A stretch of DNA of 64,000 nucleotides from JAGWBG01 sp034421095 (GCA_034421095.1 DAOUKR010000035.1:62001-126000), one strand, 5' to 3'. Positions 8,192-17,539 are shown, counted from the stretch's first letter. Numbers and translations are program-made. Notes: generated by a model not told the origin, from the letters alone.

Positions 8192-9298
8192 GTGCCTATC
8201 AGGACAGAGCCGGTAACCGTTAATATCGGCCCTCAGCATCCCAGCACCCACGGCGTTTTTAGGCTGCGTGTCACCTTCGACGGGGAGGTGATACTTGACG
8301 TTGAGCCTGTCTTCGGCTACCTGCACCGTGGCTCCGAAAAGCTTGCCGAAGAGCGCAATTACGTTCAGATAGTTACCCTCACGGACCGGCTGGACTATGT
8401 GGCGTCTATGACCAACAATCAGGCGTACTGCCTTGCCGTTGAGAAGCTCATGGGCATAGAGGTCCCCGAAAGGGGCCAATATCTCCGGGTCATAGCTGCC
8501 GAGCTTCAGCGCATAGCCAGCCATCTTGTGGCCACCGGGTTCTTCCTTCAGGATCTTGGGGCATTGGGGACGCCTCTCATGTATTGCTTCCGGGAACGGG
8601 AGAGAATCCTTGACCTCTTCGAGATGCTGTGCGGTGCCCGCGTGACCGTGAGCTTCATGCGGCCGGGAGGCGTATACTTCGATGCGCCGGATGACTTCTG
8701 GCCCCGCCTCAGACAGTTCCTCCAGGACATGCCTTCCTACATAGGCGAGTTGGAACAACTTCTGATACAAAACGAGATTATCCTTGTCAGAGTCAGGGAC
8801 GTGAGCATCTTGCCCCTGGAGCGGGCTATAAACGGCTCCACCAGCGGTCCTGTACTGAGGGGCAGCGGCCTTCGATGGGACTGGCGCAAGGCCGACCCTT
8901 ATGACGTGTATGACCGTGTCGAGTTTGACGTGCCTGTGGGGACCAATGGCGATAACCTTGACCGCTTCTGGGTGCGGATGCAGGAGATGCGTCAGAGCCT
9001 CAGAATAATCGAGCAGTGTGTGGAGCAGATACCCGACGGCCCCGTGCGTGCTGAGCTGCCCCTGGTGCTCAGGCCGCCCGCCGGAGCCGAGGCCTACGGG
9101 AGAGTCGAGGCGCCCAAGGGCGAGTTGGGGTTCTATCTGGTGAGCGACGGCGGGATTTCTCCCTATCGTTGCAAGATACGCTCCCCGTCCCTGCTTAACC
9201 TCACGGTTATCAAGGACTTGCTGGTGGGCTGGAAGCTGGCCGACATGATAGTCTCCCTGGGCAGCGTTGACATCAATATGGGAGAGGTTGACAGATGA
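8192..9298 (+). CDS. nuoD: NADH-quinone oxidoreductase subunit D
   Basis: 49-kDa-type subunit that forms the quinone cavity with NuoB; related to NiFe-hydrogenase large subunits but without metal ligands. It has 368 residues. NIGPQHPSTHGVFRL (quinone-contact loop with His), GYLHRGSEKLAEER and the C-terminal RSPSLLNL, ending SLGSVDINMGEVDR, match the family closely. GTG 8192 is the start. The stop overlaps the nuoH ATG (ATGA). The 50-base gap to nuoC is the longest in the first part of the operon. Confidence 0.96.
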   Translation: MPIRTEPVTVNIGPQHPSTHGVFRLRVTFDGEVILDVEPVFGYLHRGSEKLAEERNYVQIVTLTDRLDYVASMTNNQAYCLAVEKLMGIEVPERGQYLRVIAAELQRIASHLVATGFFLQDLGALGTPLMYCFRERERILDLFEMLCGARVTVSFMRPGGVYFDAPDDFWPRLRQFLQDMPSYIGELEQLLIQNEIILVRVRDVSILPLERAINGSTSGPVLRGSGLRWDWRKADPYDVYDRVEFDVPVGTNGDNLDRFWVRMQEMRQSLRIIEQCVEQIPDGPVRAELPLVLRPPAGAEAYGRVEAPKGELGFYLVSDGGISPYRCKIRSPSLLNLTVIKDLLVGWKLADMIVSLGSVDINMGEVDR

Positions 9299-10593
9299 AG
9301 TGCCATCTCGATTCCGGTCTCCTCTATGACAGCGTACTATTTCGCCATATATACAATGGACTTGGCGAGGTCCTCCCGTCAAAGCTTTGCGCCCTGGATT
9401 ACTTCCTGTCGGGCTTCATCATCATGTTCATCCTGGTCAACGCCCTGCTTCTGGGGGCGGCCGTCTACGTCTGGGCCGAGAGGCGCATCCTGGGCCGTTT
9501 CCAGAACAGGTTGGGCCCCAATCGCTGGGGACCTTTTGGCCTTTTCCAGCCCATCGCCGACCTGGTAAAGCTCATTACCAAGGAAGACCTGATTCCCCGG
9601 GGGGCCGACCGTATAGCATTTACCTTGGTGCCGATAATCATGGTCTCACCCGTGATTCTGATGCTGGCGGTAGTCCCCTTTGCCAAAAATACCGTTTTGG
9701 CTGACCTGAGCATAGGTGTCCTGTTCATAATAGCCATCTCTTCCGTCAGCACGCTGGCAATCTTCATGGGCGGGTGGTCGTCAGGTAACAGGTATGCGAT
9801 GTTCGGGGCCATGCGCGGCGTGGCGATGCTCATTAGCTACGAGATACCCGTGGTGCTGTCCTTGGTGGGCGTGGTCTTGATTACGGGTTCTATGAGAATG
9901 ACCGACGTGGTCAGCGCCCAGACCATACCCTTCTTGCTCGTCCAACCGCTGGGCATCTTCGTCTTCATGCTTGGCATTTCGGCGGAACTCAACCGTACCC
10001 CCTTTGACCTGGTAGAGGCCGAGTCGGAGCTTACCGCCGGGTTTCACACCGAGTATAGCGGAATGAAATTTATGCTTATCCAGACGGGGGAGTTCGGCGG
10101 GGTACTCGCCGCCTCCGCGGTGATGGCCACACTATTCCTGGGTGGATGGTCGGGGCCATTCCTATCCGGCCAGCTAGGAGCACTGTGGTTTCTTCTGAAG
10201 ATTCTCTTCTTTGTCTTCCTGTTCATCTGGGTCAGGGCCACCTTCCCCCGCTTGAGGGTGGACCAGATTATGGCATTAGCCTGGAAATTCCTCTTCCCGC
10301 TGAGCTTGATAAACCTCTTTGCCACTACTCTTCAGGTGTATTTCCTGCGGGATGACGTTACGGGAGCACTCTCCAGGGGTGACCTGGGGATTATGACGGG
10401 GATAAATATGGCATTGGCGGTGGTTGCCATAGCGTTCTTTGCCAACGCTATAAAGGAGAAGGTAAGGCCGCCAGCCAGGACCCTGGCCCCGGATATCGCG
10501 AGCATCCGCCGCGGCGGACGCCCTGGCGGATTGTCAGGAGCATCGGCTACCCCCGTTGTTTCGGCGGAGTCGGCCGGAATTGAGAAAGGCTGA
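9295..10593 (+). CDS. nuoH: NADH-quinone oxidoreductase subunit H, extended at both ends
   Basis: Membrane subunit joining the two arms, with eight or so helices. Family blocks are VWAERRILGRFQNRLGPNRWG, GLFQPIADLVKL, and AELNRTPFDLVEAESEL on the matrix-side loop. At 432 residues it is long. About 40 residues precede the first helix (start fixed by the ATGA overlap with nuoD), and about 45 residues follow the last helix. The C-terminal tail contains a perfect 14-base palindrome, TCCGCCGCGGCGGA at 10505-10518, of the same kind as intergenic palindromes, read in frame as Arg/Gly-rich sequence. The tail probably grew by repeat insertion. Confidence 0.94.
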   Translation: MKCHLDSGLLYDSVLFRHIYNGLGEVLPSKLCALDYFLSGFIIMFILVNALLLGAAVYVWAERRILGRFQNRLGPNRWGPFGLFQPIADLVKLITKEDLIPRGADRIAFTLVPIIMVSPVILMLAVVPFAKNTVLADLSIGVLFIIAISSVSTLAIFMGGWSSGNRYAMFGAMRGVAMLISYEIPVVLSLVGVVLITGSMRMTDVVSAQTIPFLLVQPLGIFVFMLGISAELNRTPFDLVEAESELTAGFHTEYSGMKFMLIQTGEFGGVLAASAVMATLFLGGWSGPFLSGQLGALWFLLKILFFVFLFIWVRATFPRLRVDQIMALAWKFLFPLSLINLFATTLQVYFLRDDVTGALSRGDLGIMTGINMALAVVAIAFFANAIKEKVRPPARTLAPDIASIRRGGRPGGLSGASATPVVSAESAGIEKG

Positions 10594-10598
10594 ATAAT

Positions 10599-11177
10599 AT
10601 GTACGGTCTGGGCTTGCTAAAAGGGCTGCTCGTCACTATGAAAAACCTCAGAAGACAACCCTTTACCATTCAGTACCCGGAGGAGAGAGTGTCCCAACAC
10701 CCACGCTTCCGGGGGGAGGAGTTTGCATGGTACGAGGAGCGGTGCACCGGATGCGCCTCCTGTGCCAAGTACTGCCCTCTGGGCATAATTCGTATCGTGA
10801 CCGACCCCAGTGGCTCCGCCCCCCAGGAGGGGGACAAGTATAAGCTGGAAGTATTCGACATAGACATTGGCCGGTGCATGTTCTGCGGGCTGTGCGTGGA
10901 GGCTTGCCCATACGATGCTCTGTTCATGGGCAGCGGGTTCGAGCGGGGACGATACCAGCGTAAAGACCTGGTTATCGATATCGAAGAGCTACGCCAGGCA
11001 GACAAGCGCCCCAGCGCATGGTTCCGGCCCCAGTTGGAGAGGGAGAGCTACAATCCCCACGAGGGTAAGCCCATGTCCTGGCGTGAGGCCGGACGGGAAC
11101 ACTGGAGGTGGCACGAGGACGAGAAAGCAGGCGCTCGATTTCCCCGACCCGGCAATGGCGACAAGGAGAGCCGGTAG
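10599..11177 (+). CDS. nuoI: NADH-quinone oxidoreductase subunit I
   Basis: Ferredoxin-like subunit carrying two [4Fe-4S] clusters (N6a/N6b). CTGCASCAKYCPLGI and CMFCGLCVEACPYDALFMG supply eight Cys ligands. Its 192 residues have a C-terminal charged tail. In complexes without NuoEFG this subunit is the expected docking point for ferredoxin or another donor; that is family-level knowledge, not visible here. It abuts nuoJ with no gap. Confidence 0.95.
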   Translation: MYGLGLLKGLLVTMKNLRRQPFTIQYPEERVSQHPRFRGEEFAWYEERCTGCASCAKYCPLGIIRIVTDPSGSAPQEGDKYKLEVFDIDIGRCMFCGLCVEACPYDALFMGSGFERGRYQRKDLVIDIEELRQADKRPSAWFRPQLERESYNPHEGKPMSWREAGREHWRWHEDEKAGARFPRPGNGDKESR

Positions 11178-11741
11178 ATGGCCTTTCAGGAAGCAATTTT
11201 CTGGGTGCTGGCTGTGGTTACCGTGACGGCCGCACTGGGGGTCGTGTTGTTGAGGGACATCTTCAGGGCGGCCCTCCTGCTGGTGGTGGTCTTTCTGGCG
11301 GTGGCCGGGTTTTTCGTAATGATGAACGCCGAGTTTCTGGCAGTGGTGCAGGTGCTAATATACGCCGGGGCCATCGCCATCCTCATCATTTTCGCTATAA
11401 TGCTGACCCGGGAGGTGCAGCAGGGAAACCTTCCCAACCGCCTTCAGCCGGCAGCGGTCCTGTTCCCGGTGTTATTGCTGGCCGCCGTGGTGTTTGTTGC
11501 GGTGGACACCGACTGGAATCTCCTGCAGGACCAGCCCCTGGAGTTGCAGGACAAGGTGGAGGTGGTGCAGACCCATACCATCGGCGGGATTCCCGATGAG
11601 ATGCGGGGAGATATACCCGGTTCAGACCGGTCCGGCCTGGGCGAGCTACTCATAAACGATTTCGTCCTCCCCTTTGAGATAGCCGCAGTCCTCCTCCTCG
11701 CCGCCATAATCGGCGCCCTCGTCATGGTCCGGGAGAGATAG
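11178..11741 (+). CDS. nuoJ: NADH-quinone oxidoreductase subunit J
   Basis: Membrane subunit with five predicted helices; 187 residues. VLLRDIFRAALLLVVVFLAVAG and FLAVVQVLIYAGAIAILIIFAIML, including the pi-bulge region of helix 3, are typical. It ends DFVLPFEIAAVLLLAAIIGALVMVRER, the normal C-terminus. The ATG follows the nuoI TAG directly, and nuoK starts two bases after its stop. Confidence 0.94.
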   Translation: MAFQEAIFWVLAVVTVTAALGVVLLRDIFRAALLLVVVFLAVAGFFVMMNAEFLAVVQVLIYAGAIAILIIFAIMLTREVQQGNLPNRLQPAAVLFPVLLLAAVVFVAVDTDWNLLQDQPLELQDKVEVVQTHTIGGIPDEMRGDIPGSDRSGLGELLINDFVLPFEIAAVLLLAAIIGALVMVRER

Positions 11742-11743
11742 CT

Positions 11744-12073
11744 ATGACCCTTGAACATTTCCTCGTACTTTCGGCAATACTGTTCTGCATAGGACTGTAT
11801 GGGGCGCTTGCCCGGCGGAACGTGATAACGGTCCTTATGTCCATAGAGATAATGTTCAACGCCGTAAACATAGCGCTGGTGGCCTTTGCCAAGTACGTGG
11901 TGCCTGTAGGAGTAGAGGAGCAGCTTGGGCGTATGCTCACGGGCCAGGTGTTCGCTATCTTCGTCATCACCGTTGCGGCGGCGGAGATAGCCCTGGGACT
12001 GGGGATAGTCATAGCCCTCTACCGCAACCGGGAGACGGTGGACGTGAGCGAGGCCAGTATTATGAGACGATAA
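11744..12073 (+). CDS. nuoK: NADH-quinone oxidoreductase subunit K
   Basis: Three-helix antiporter-linked subunit; 109 residues. MTLEHFLVLSAILFCIGLYG, then the VLMSIEIMFNAVNIALV helix with its buried Glu, and GQVFAIFVITVAAAEIALGLGIVIAL with the second conserved Glu, are all present. Normal length. After it the operon is interrupted by a repeat stretch and a small non-Nuo gene before nuoL. Confidence 0.95.
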   Translation: MTLEHFLVLSAILFCIGLYGALARRNVITVLMSIEIMFNAVNIALVAFAKYVVPVGVEEQLGRMLTGQVFAIFVITVAAAEIALGLGIVIALYRNRETVDVSEASIMRR

Positions 12074-12219
12074 GTGACCCCTTCCCCTTAGGGGGAAGGA
12101 TCCCCGCCCCTAGATTTAGTCCAGGGCAGGGCTGAGGAGCGTCCGGACGAACCCGCCGCGGCGGGTAAATCCGGCCCATAGTCAGGTAAATCAAAGGACC
12201 CCAGAGGCGATAGCAGAGC
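12074..12219. repeat. Repeat-bearing gap inside the nuo operon
   Basis: The 146 bases hold a CCTTCCCCTTAGGGGGAAGG hairpin at about 12079-12099, a CTGGACTTGGTCCAG-type relic near 12113-12127, and ACCCGCCGCGGCGGGT at about 12151-12166. All belong to repeat families seen elsewhere in the window. The hairpins could lower read-through from nuoK to nuoL. Confidence 0.55.
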
Positions 12220-12414
12220 ATGTGGATAGAGTTCAAAAAAGTGCCGAACCTGATGACCGCCCAGATGTGGAAGGACGTCTTCGAGGGCGAGGGACTGCCC
12301 GCGCGGATACTTCCCGAGGGTGACATTCTCGACTGGGGAGAGCGAGGCCCTTTCCGAATCATGGTTCCAAGAGGCAGAGAGCACGTCGCAGAGGAGATAC
12401 TGAGGAAGCTGTAA
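12220..12414 (+). CDS. Small DUF2007-like protein inside the nuo operon
   Basis: A 64-residue cytosolic protein, MWIEFKKVPNLMTAQMWKDV followed by EGLPARILPEGD and FRIMVPRGREHVAEEILRKL. The pattern (alpha helix picking an element, EGxPxxI, then VPRGxExxAxEIL) resembles the DUF2007 putative signal-transducing domain, related to the PII/ACT-like fold. Its stop lies one base before the nuoL ATG, so it is probably translated with the operon. No Nuo subunit of this kind is known to me. It may sense something for the complex or simply be a passenger. Confidence 0.7.
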   Translation: MWIEFKKVPNLMTAQMWKDVFEGEGLPARILPEGDILDWGERGPFRIMVPRGREHVAEEILRKL

Positions 12415-12415
12415 T

Positions 12416-14410
12416 ATGATCCCAGAAGCGGCTGTATGGACTATCTTTTTTCTACCCCTTGGAGCTTTCCTGTTTATTGCCCTTGTCGTTAGGCCATTTT
12501 TCAACAACTCTCCCCAACAAAGCGGCCTCATCGCTATCATCGCCATTGGCGGGTCACTGGCCCTCTCCGCCTGGGCACTTCAATCGGCCATCATATCTGC
12601 CACTGACCAAGTCACACTAGACTTCCCCCTCCACGAGTGGGTTACCGTGGGGAGTCTTAACATCAGTCTGGGCGTAACGGTGGACCCCCTCACGTCCGTG
12701 ATGCTGGTGGTGGCAACCGGGGTAAGCCTCATGGTCCAGATATATTCTCTGGGCTATATGCGAGGGGACCCGGGCTACTCCCGCTACTTTGCCATAATGT
12801 GCTTGTTCACCGCCTCTATGGCGGGACTGGTAATATCCAGCAACATCGTTCAGATGTACGTGTTCTGGGAATTGGTAGGTGTGTGCTCCTACCTGCTAAT
12901 CGGGTTCTGGTTCAATCGCCCCGCCGCAGCTGCAGCCGCAAAGAAGGCCTTCATAGTCACGCGAATAGGCGATTTTGGATTCCTCATTGCCATACTCTAC
13001 CTGTTCTTCAACGGCTCAAGCCTGGCGATAGCCGAGATTAACGCAGGTGAGGCCCTTCCTGCAGGGATGGCTGCTACCTGGCTGGCAGTCGGGATATTTG
13101 CGGGAGCCGTGGGCAAATCTGCCCAGTTCCCACTCCACGTATGGCTCCCTGACGCTATGGAAGGTCCCACGCCGGTCAGCGCCTTGATACACGCTGCTAC
13201 CATGGTGGCCGCCGGGGTTTTCCTGGTAGCGCGGTTCTTCCCCGTGTTTGAGAATTCCACCGACGCCATGACCGCAGTGGCTATGGTCGGAGCTTTTACC
13301 GCCATCTTCGCCGCCACAATGGGCCTGGTTATGAACGATATAAAGCGGGTCCTGGCTTACTCGACCGTGAGCCAGCTGGGTTACATGATTGCGGCCCTGG
13401 GAATTGGAGCATATCCCGTCGCCATATTCCATCTGTTCAACCATGCCTTCTTCAAGGCCCTCTTGTTCATGGGAGCGGGCAGCGTCAACCACGCCACCGG
13501 CACCTTCGACATGAGGTATATGGGCGGGCTGCGAAGGATCATGCCCTGGACATATATAACGATGGTCATAGGATCCCTCAGCCTTGTGGGGATATTCCCC
13601 TTTGCCGGCTTCTGGAGCAAGGACGAAATCCTCCTCCACGCCTGGAGGGGGGATGGTTTAGTGGCAGCCATAGTATTCTGGCTCCTTATGGTTAGTGTGT
13701 TTCTCACTGCTGTCTACTCCTTCAGGATGGTTTACATGACTTTTCACGGGGAGTTCAAAGGTGGCGCATCCGCCGAGGCGGAAGAGCAGAAGGAGAGGGG
13801 CGACCCGCCGCAGCGGGCGCAGGGGCAGACGGCAGGGGCATCCCATGAAGTGCACCTGGCCGAGTCTCCGGTGATTATGGTGCTGCCAATGCTGGTGCTT
13901 GCTGTAGGGGCCGTTGTATCCGGCTATGTTGCCAACCCTCTGGGAGTCAGCGATAAGTTCCTTGGAATAGAGGCCCACTGGTTTAGCAATTTCGTCACTC
14001 TGCCGGGTCTGTACCCCGAGAAATTCAGCTTTTTCCTGGCAGTAATATCTGTTGGTGTTGGAGTGGCGGGCATGGCGATAGCTACGGCCATGCACCTACG
14101 TCCCGGGTTGCTGGGGGTGGTTGGCCGTCCCTTTAGGGGAGTCCATAAATTGCTCTCCGAGAGATACTATATGGACCACCTCTACGAGGGTCAAATTGTA
14201 TACAGGGGCGTCTACAGGGTCTTTGCCGGCACCATGGACTGGTTCGATTCCAGAATCGTCGACAATGTTGCCGAGTTTGCGGGCTGGGTATCCCGCAATA
14301 TAGGTCGAGCCATCAGCGTTTTTCAGACCGGACAGGTACAGGGCTACGCCGTAGTCGTGGCTGTGGGGGTCACGCTGATAGTGGGAGCATTTCTGATATG
14401 GGGGCAATAG
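12416..14410 (+). CDS. nuoL: NADH-quinone oxidoreductase subunit L
   Basis: Distal antiporter-like proton channel; 664 residues with about 16 helices. Visible blocks are FWELVGVCSYLLIGFW, the HVWLPDAMEGPTPVSALIHAATMVAAG region with its Lys/His proton path, and STVSQLGYM. A hydrophilic stretch at about residues 448-480 (AEAEEQKERGD, then QRAQGQTAGA) is unusual. Its DNA carries TCCGCCGAGGCGGA (13769-13782) and ACCCGCCGCAGCGGGC (13803-13818), the same GC palindromes found between genes, so it looks like an in-frame repeat insertion in a loop. GTG/ATG choice is not an issue; ATG 12416 is clear. Confidence 0.95.
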   Translation: MIPEAAVWTIFFLPLGAFLFIALVVRPFFNNSPQQSGLIAIIAIGGSLALSAWALQSAIISATDQVTLDFPLHEWVTVGSLNISLGVTVDPLTSVMLVVATGVSLMVQIYSLGYMRGDPGYSRYFAIMCLFTASMAGLVISSNIVQMYVFWELVGVCSYLLIGFWFNRPAAAAAAKKAFIVTRIGDFGFLIAILYLFFNGSSLAIAEINAGEALPAGMAATWLAVGIFAGAVGKSAQFPLHVWLPDAMEGPTPVSALIHAATMVAAGVFLVARFFPVFENSTDAMTAVAMVGAFTAIFAATMGLVMNDIKRVLAYSTVSQLGYMIAALGIGAYPVAIFHLFNHAFFKALLFMGAGSVNHATGTFDMRYMGGLRRIMPWTYITMVIGSLSLVGIFPFAGFWSKDEILLHAWRGDGLVAAIVFWLLMVSVFLTAVYSFRMVYMTFHGEFKGGASAEAEEQKERGDPPQRAQGQTAGASHEVHLAESPVIMVLPMLVLAVGAVVSGYVANPLGVSDKFLGIEAHWFSNFVTLPGLYPEKFSFFLAVISVGVGVAGMAIATAMHLRPGLLGVVGRPFRGVHKLLSERYYMDHLYEGQIVYRGVYRVFAGTMDWFDSRIVDNVAEFAGWVSRNIGRAISVFQTGQVQGYAVVVAVGVTLIVGAFLIWGQ

Positions 14411-14458
14411 GCTAGGTGTTCGCCGCAGCGAATCTACCGGAGGTACGACCTGGGGATA

Positions 14459-16006
14459 GTGGAAGAGTTTAACGGCCTGCTCACTGCGACGGTGTTCCTG
14501 CCAATGGTGGGTGCTCTGGTCGTCGCTTTGCTGTTGAGGGGCGACCGGAGGGTCCGGCTATTTGCAACCGCAGTTGCACTGGCTGACATGGTATTGGCCA
14601 TCGTCGTATTCTCCCTCTTCAATCATGGTGACGGCGCTCAGCGATTCCAGATGATTGACAAGTTCAACTGGATAGGCGAAGGCTCCTTCTTCAATAACCA
14701 GTCCTTTGAGGCCAGCTATCACCTTGGAGTGGACGGCCTGAGCGCACCGATGGTGTTGCTTACCGGGATACTGGGCTTTTGTGCCGTGCTCGCCTCTTGG
14801 GGCGTTCAACTCAGGGTCAGAGAATACTTCGTCTGGCTGTTAGTGCTACAGACCGCGGTAATGGGAGTGTTTACTTCTCTGGACTTCCTCCTGTTCTTCC
14901 TCTTCTGGGAGTTGGAGTTGCTGCCCATGTACCTGCTTATATCTATCTGGGGAACGGGTCGTAAAGAGTATTCGGCGATGAAGTTCCTCATTTTCACCAT
15001 TCTGGGCAGCGCTTTTATGCTGGTGGCAATCCTGGCTGTGTTCGTCACCCCGGACGTGGGCACTTTCAACATGGTTGAGCTATCCGAAAGGGGTATAGAC
15101 GCAGCCAAGTTGATTATCCCCGTCAACGTTGTCTTCTGGTTCTTCATCGTCGCCTTCGCCATAAAGCTGCCGGTCTGGCCAGTCCACACGTGGCTTCCCG
15201 ACGCTCATACCGACGCACCCACCGCAGTGAGCGTTATGCTGGCCGGAGTCCTGCTGAAGATGGGGGGCTACGGGTTGATACGGGTTACGGTAGGCATGTT
15301 CCATGGACTGGATGGTGCTGAGGTCTTTTCACGGTCGTTGGCAGTGTTGGCCGTGATAAGTGTGCTGTACGGTGCCCTGGTCACTCTGAGGCAAACTGAC
15401 CTCAAACGGCTTATCGCCTACAGTAGTGTCAGCCACATGGGACTGGTGCTGCTGGGGGTGGCTGTCGGGATAAGCGGCGCTTCCGCTGCCGACGTAGCCC
15501 TGACGGGTGCCAGTATGCAAATGTTTGCCCACGGGACCATAACCGGACTTCTATTCTTGCTTGTCGGTCTGGTCTACGAAAGGGCCCACACCAGGTATAT
15601 CCCCGACCTGGGTGGTCTCGCTGCCCGAATGCCCATTGTAGCCTCGGCGTTCCTTATAGCCGGGCTTGCATCCCTGGGTCTGCCGGGCCTCAGCGGATTT
15701 GTGGCCGAGTTGCTGATATTCCTGGGTTCCTTCAAAGAGTTTCCATGGCCGACGGCCCTCGCCGCCTTCGGAATAGTCCTTGCGGCGGGGTACATACTCT
15801 GGATGATAGAGAGGGTGCTATTCGGGTCCCGCAAAGAGCGGTTCGCAGACATAACCGATGCCGGTGTGGTGGAAGCTATTCCCCTTGGTCTGCTGGTGAT
15901 AAGTATAGGCGTATTGGGATTCTACCCGGCTTTTGTGACCGACGTGTTCGATTCGGGACTGGAGCCGATAGCCCGGGCAATCTCCGCCGTGGCGGATAGG
16001 AGCTAA
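14459..16006 (+). CDS. nuoM: NADH-quinone oxidoreductase subunit M
   Basis: Second antiporter-like proton channel; 515 residues, about 14 helices. FFLFWELELLPMYLLISIWG holds the conserved Glu of helix 5. KLPVWPVHTWLPDAHTDAPTAVSVMLAGVLLKMGGYGL is essentially invariant in the family. LKRLIAYSSVSHMG follows. The start is GTG 14459. The 48-base gap from nuoL holds a purine-rich ribosome-binding region. It ends three bases before nuoN. Confidence 0.95.
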   Translation: MEEFNGLLTATVFLPMVGALVVALLLRGDRRVRLFATAVALADMVLAIVVFSLFNHGDGAQRFQMIDKFNWIGEGSFFNNQSFEASYHLGVDGLSAPMVLLTGILGFCAVLASWGVQLRVREYFVWLLVLQTAVMGVFTSLDFLLFFLFWELELLPMYLLISIWGTGRKEYSAMKFLIFTILGSAFMLVAILAVFVTPDVGTFNMVELSERGIDAAKLIIPVNVVFWFFIVAFAIKLPVWPVHTWLPDAHTDAPTAVSVMLAGVLLKMGGYGLIRVTVGMFHGLDGAEVFSRSLAVLAVISVLYGALVTLRQTDLKRLIAYSSVSHMGLVLLGVAVGISGASAADVALTGASMQMFAHGTITGLLFLLVGLVYERAHTRYIPDLGGLAARMPIVASAFLIAGLASLGLPGLSGFVAELLIFLGSFKEFPWPTALAAFGIVLAAGYILWMIERVLFGSRKERFADITDAGVVEAIPLGLLVISIGVLGFYPAFVTDVFDSGLEPIARAISAVADRS

Positions 16007-16009
16007 TCT

Positions 16010-17539
16010 GTGACCGTCGCAGATGTACGTCTGCTATCGCCGGAGTTGGCCCTTGTCGGGTTGGCTCTGGTAGTTATTCTGCTGGACCTTGTGGTGCGGC
16101 GGAAGGGCTTCCTGGCGCTTGTGGCCGGGCTGGGACTCCTCATACCCCTTGGCCTGAGCATCTGGCTATGGATTGACGTTAACAACGAGCCCGGCAGGCA
16201 GCTGGTGGGCATCTTCAACACCCTCACCGTTGACCAGTTCGCACTGTTCTTCAAGTTCCTGGTGCTGGGGGTCGTGGCGCTTATCGTGATGGCTTCCGTT
16301 GACTACGTGAGCAGGATGGAGCGCTATCAGGGGGAGTACTACGGCCTTATCCTGTTCTCGGCCACGGGTATGATGCTGCTGGCGGCGGCGGGAGAGCTTG
16401 TAACCATATACGTTTCCCTGGAGCTGACCTCCCTGCCCCTTGCCGCTCTGGCCGCCTTTCTGATGAACGCACGCTCCAGCGAAGCGGGAATTAAGTTCCT
16501 CATCCTCAGCGCCATAAGCTCCGCACTGCTGCTCTACGGCATGGCCCTTGTGTTCGGCTTCACAGGCAGCACCTATTTGACGGAAATAGCCGAGAAGGTC
16601 GGCCCGCTGGCCGAGTCATTCCCGGGAGAGGCATTTGGCGGCGAGGTCGCCCTTCTTCTGGGAATAGTCCTGATTATAGCCGGCTTTGGATTCAAGATAT
16701 CCTCGGTGCCTTTCCAGATGTGGGTGCCTGACGTGTACGAAGGTGCGCCCACACCTGTTACCGCATACCTTTCAGTGGCTAGCAAGGCAGCCGGGTTTGC
16801 CGTTCTGCTTCGGGTGTTCTACATAGGCTTTGATTCCCTCCAGCTTGACTGGGGGATACTCTTTGCGGCGCTGGCTGCCGCATCCATGACGGTTGGCAAT
16901 CTGGTAGCGATGGCGCAGAGCAATATCAAGCGCCTTCTGGGATACAGCACCATCGCCCACGCCGGATACCTGCTGGTTGGCCTGGCCGCCGTTGCGGCCG
17001 GTGCCACCCGGGATGAGACCATCGGTCCCAGCAGTATGCTCTTCTACCTGGGTGCCTACGCAGTCACCAATCTGGCCGTATTTTTTGCCATCATTGCCAT
17101 ATCCAACAAGGTTGGCAGCGATCAGATAGACGATTTTGCCGGAATGGCGAGACGTGCTCCCTTCCTGGCCTTCGCTCTGGCCCTGGCCCTGGTCGCACTG
17201 ATAGGCGTGCCCCCTACCGGAATATTCATAGGCAAGCTGTACATATTTAGTGCCGCGATAAAGAGCGGTCTGCTTTGGCTGGCAATCGTAGGCGTCATCA
17301 ACAGCGTGGTCTCCGCATATTACTACCTGCGTATCATCAGGGTCATGTATCTGGAGCCGGCCCAATCGGAAGAGAGAGTGCCCTCCTCCCACGTCTTCCG
17401 TACGGCCTTGGGCCTCTCAGTGCTGGGCGTGCTGGCGATGGGAATAGTTCCGGGGCCTCTGCTAAGGCTGGCCGAGATTTCCGTGGGCACCCTGCCCAAC
17501 GTTGCCGGGATGCTGTCCGGGGTGTCGGTTCCTCCATGA
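16010..17539 (+). CDS. nuoN: NADH-quinone oxidoreductase subunit N
   Basis: Third antiporter-like subunit; 509 residues. Typical blocks are TIYVSLELTSLPLAALAAF, FKISSVPFQMWVPDVYEGAP, SNIKRLLGYSTIAHAGY and GVPPTGIFIGKLYIFSAA. The start is GTG 16010. It is the last gene of the operon. The complete set A, B, C, D, H, I, J, K, L, M, N is present and no nuoE, nuoF or nuoG lies in the window, so the complex likely takes electrons from a donor other than NADH. Confidence 0.95.
   Translation: MTVADVRLLSPELALVGLALVVILLDLVVRRKGFLALVAGLGLLIPLGLSIWLWIDVNNEPGRQLVGIFNTLTVDQFALFFKFLVLGVVALIVMASVDYVSRMERYQGEYYGLILFSATGMMLLAAAGELVTIYVSLELTSLPLAALAAFLMNARSSEAGIKFLILSAISSALLLYGMALVFGFTGSTYLTEIAEKVGPLAESFPGEAFGGEVALLLGIVLIIAGFGFKISSVPFQMWVPDVYEGAPTPVTAYLSVASKAAGFAVLLRVFYIGFDSLQLDWGILFAALAAASMTVGNLVAMAQSNIKRLLGYSTIAHAGYLLVGLAAVAAGATRDETIGPSSMLFYLGAYAVTNLAVFFAIIAISNKVGSDQIDDFAGMARRAPFLAFALALALVALIGVPPTGIFIGKLYIFSAAIKSGLLWLAIVGVINSVVSAYYYLRIIRVMYLEPAQSEERVPSSHVFRTALGLSVLGVLAMGIVPGPLLRLAEISVGTLPNVAGMLSGVSVPP

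Noticed and set aside
8171..9382. Open frame of 403 codons on the minus strand
   Set aside because: It is antisense to nuoD, which is certain; the translation has no family motif.
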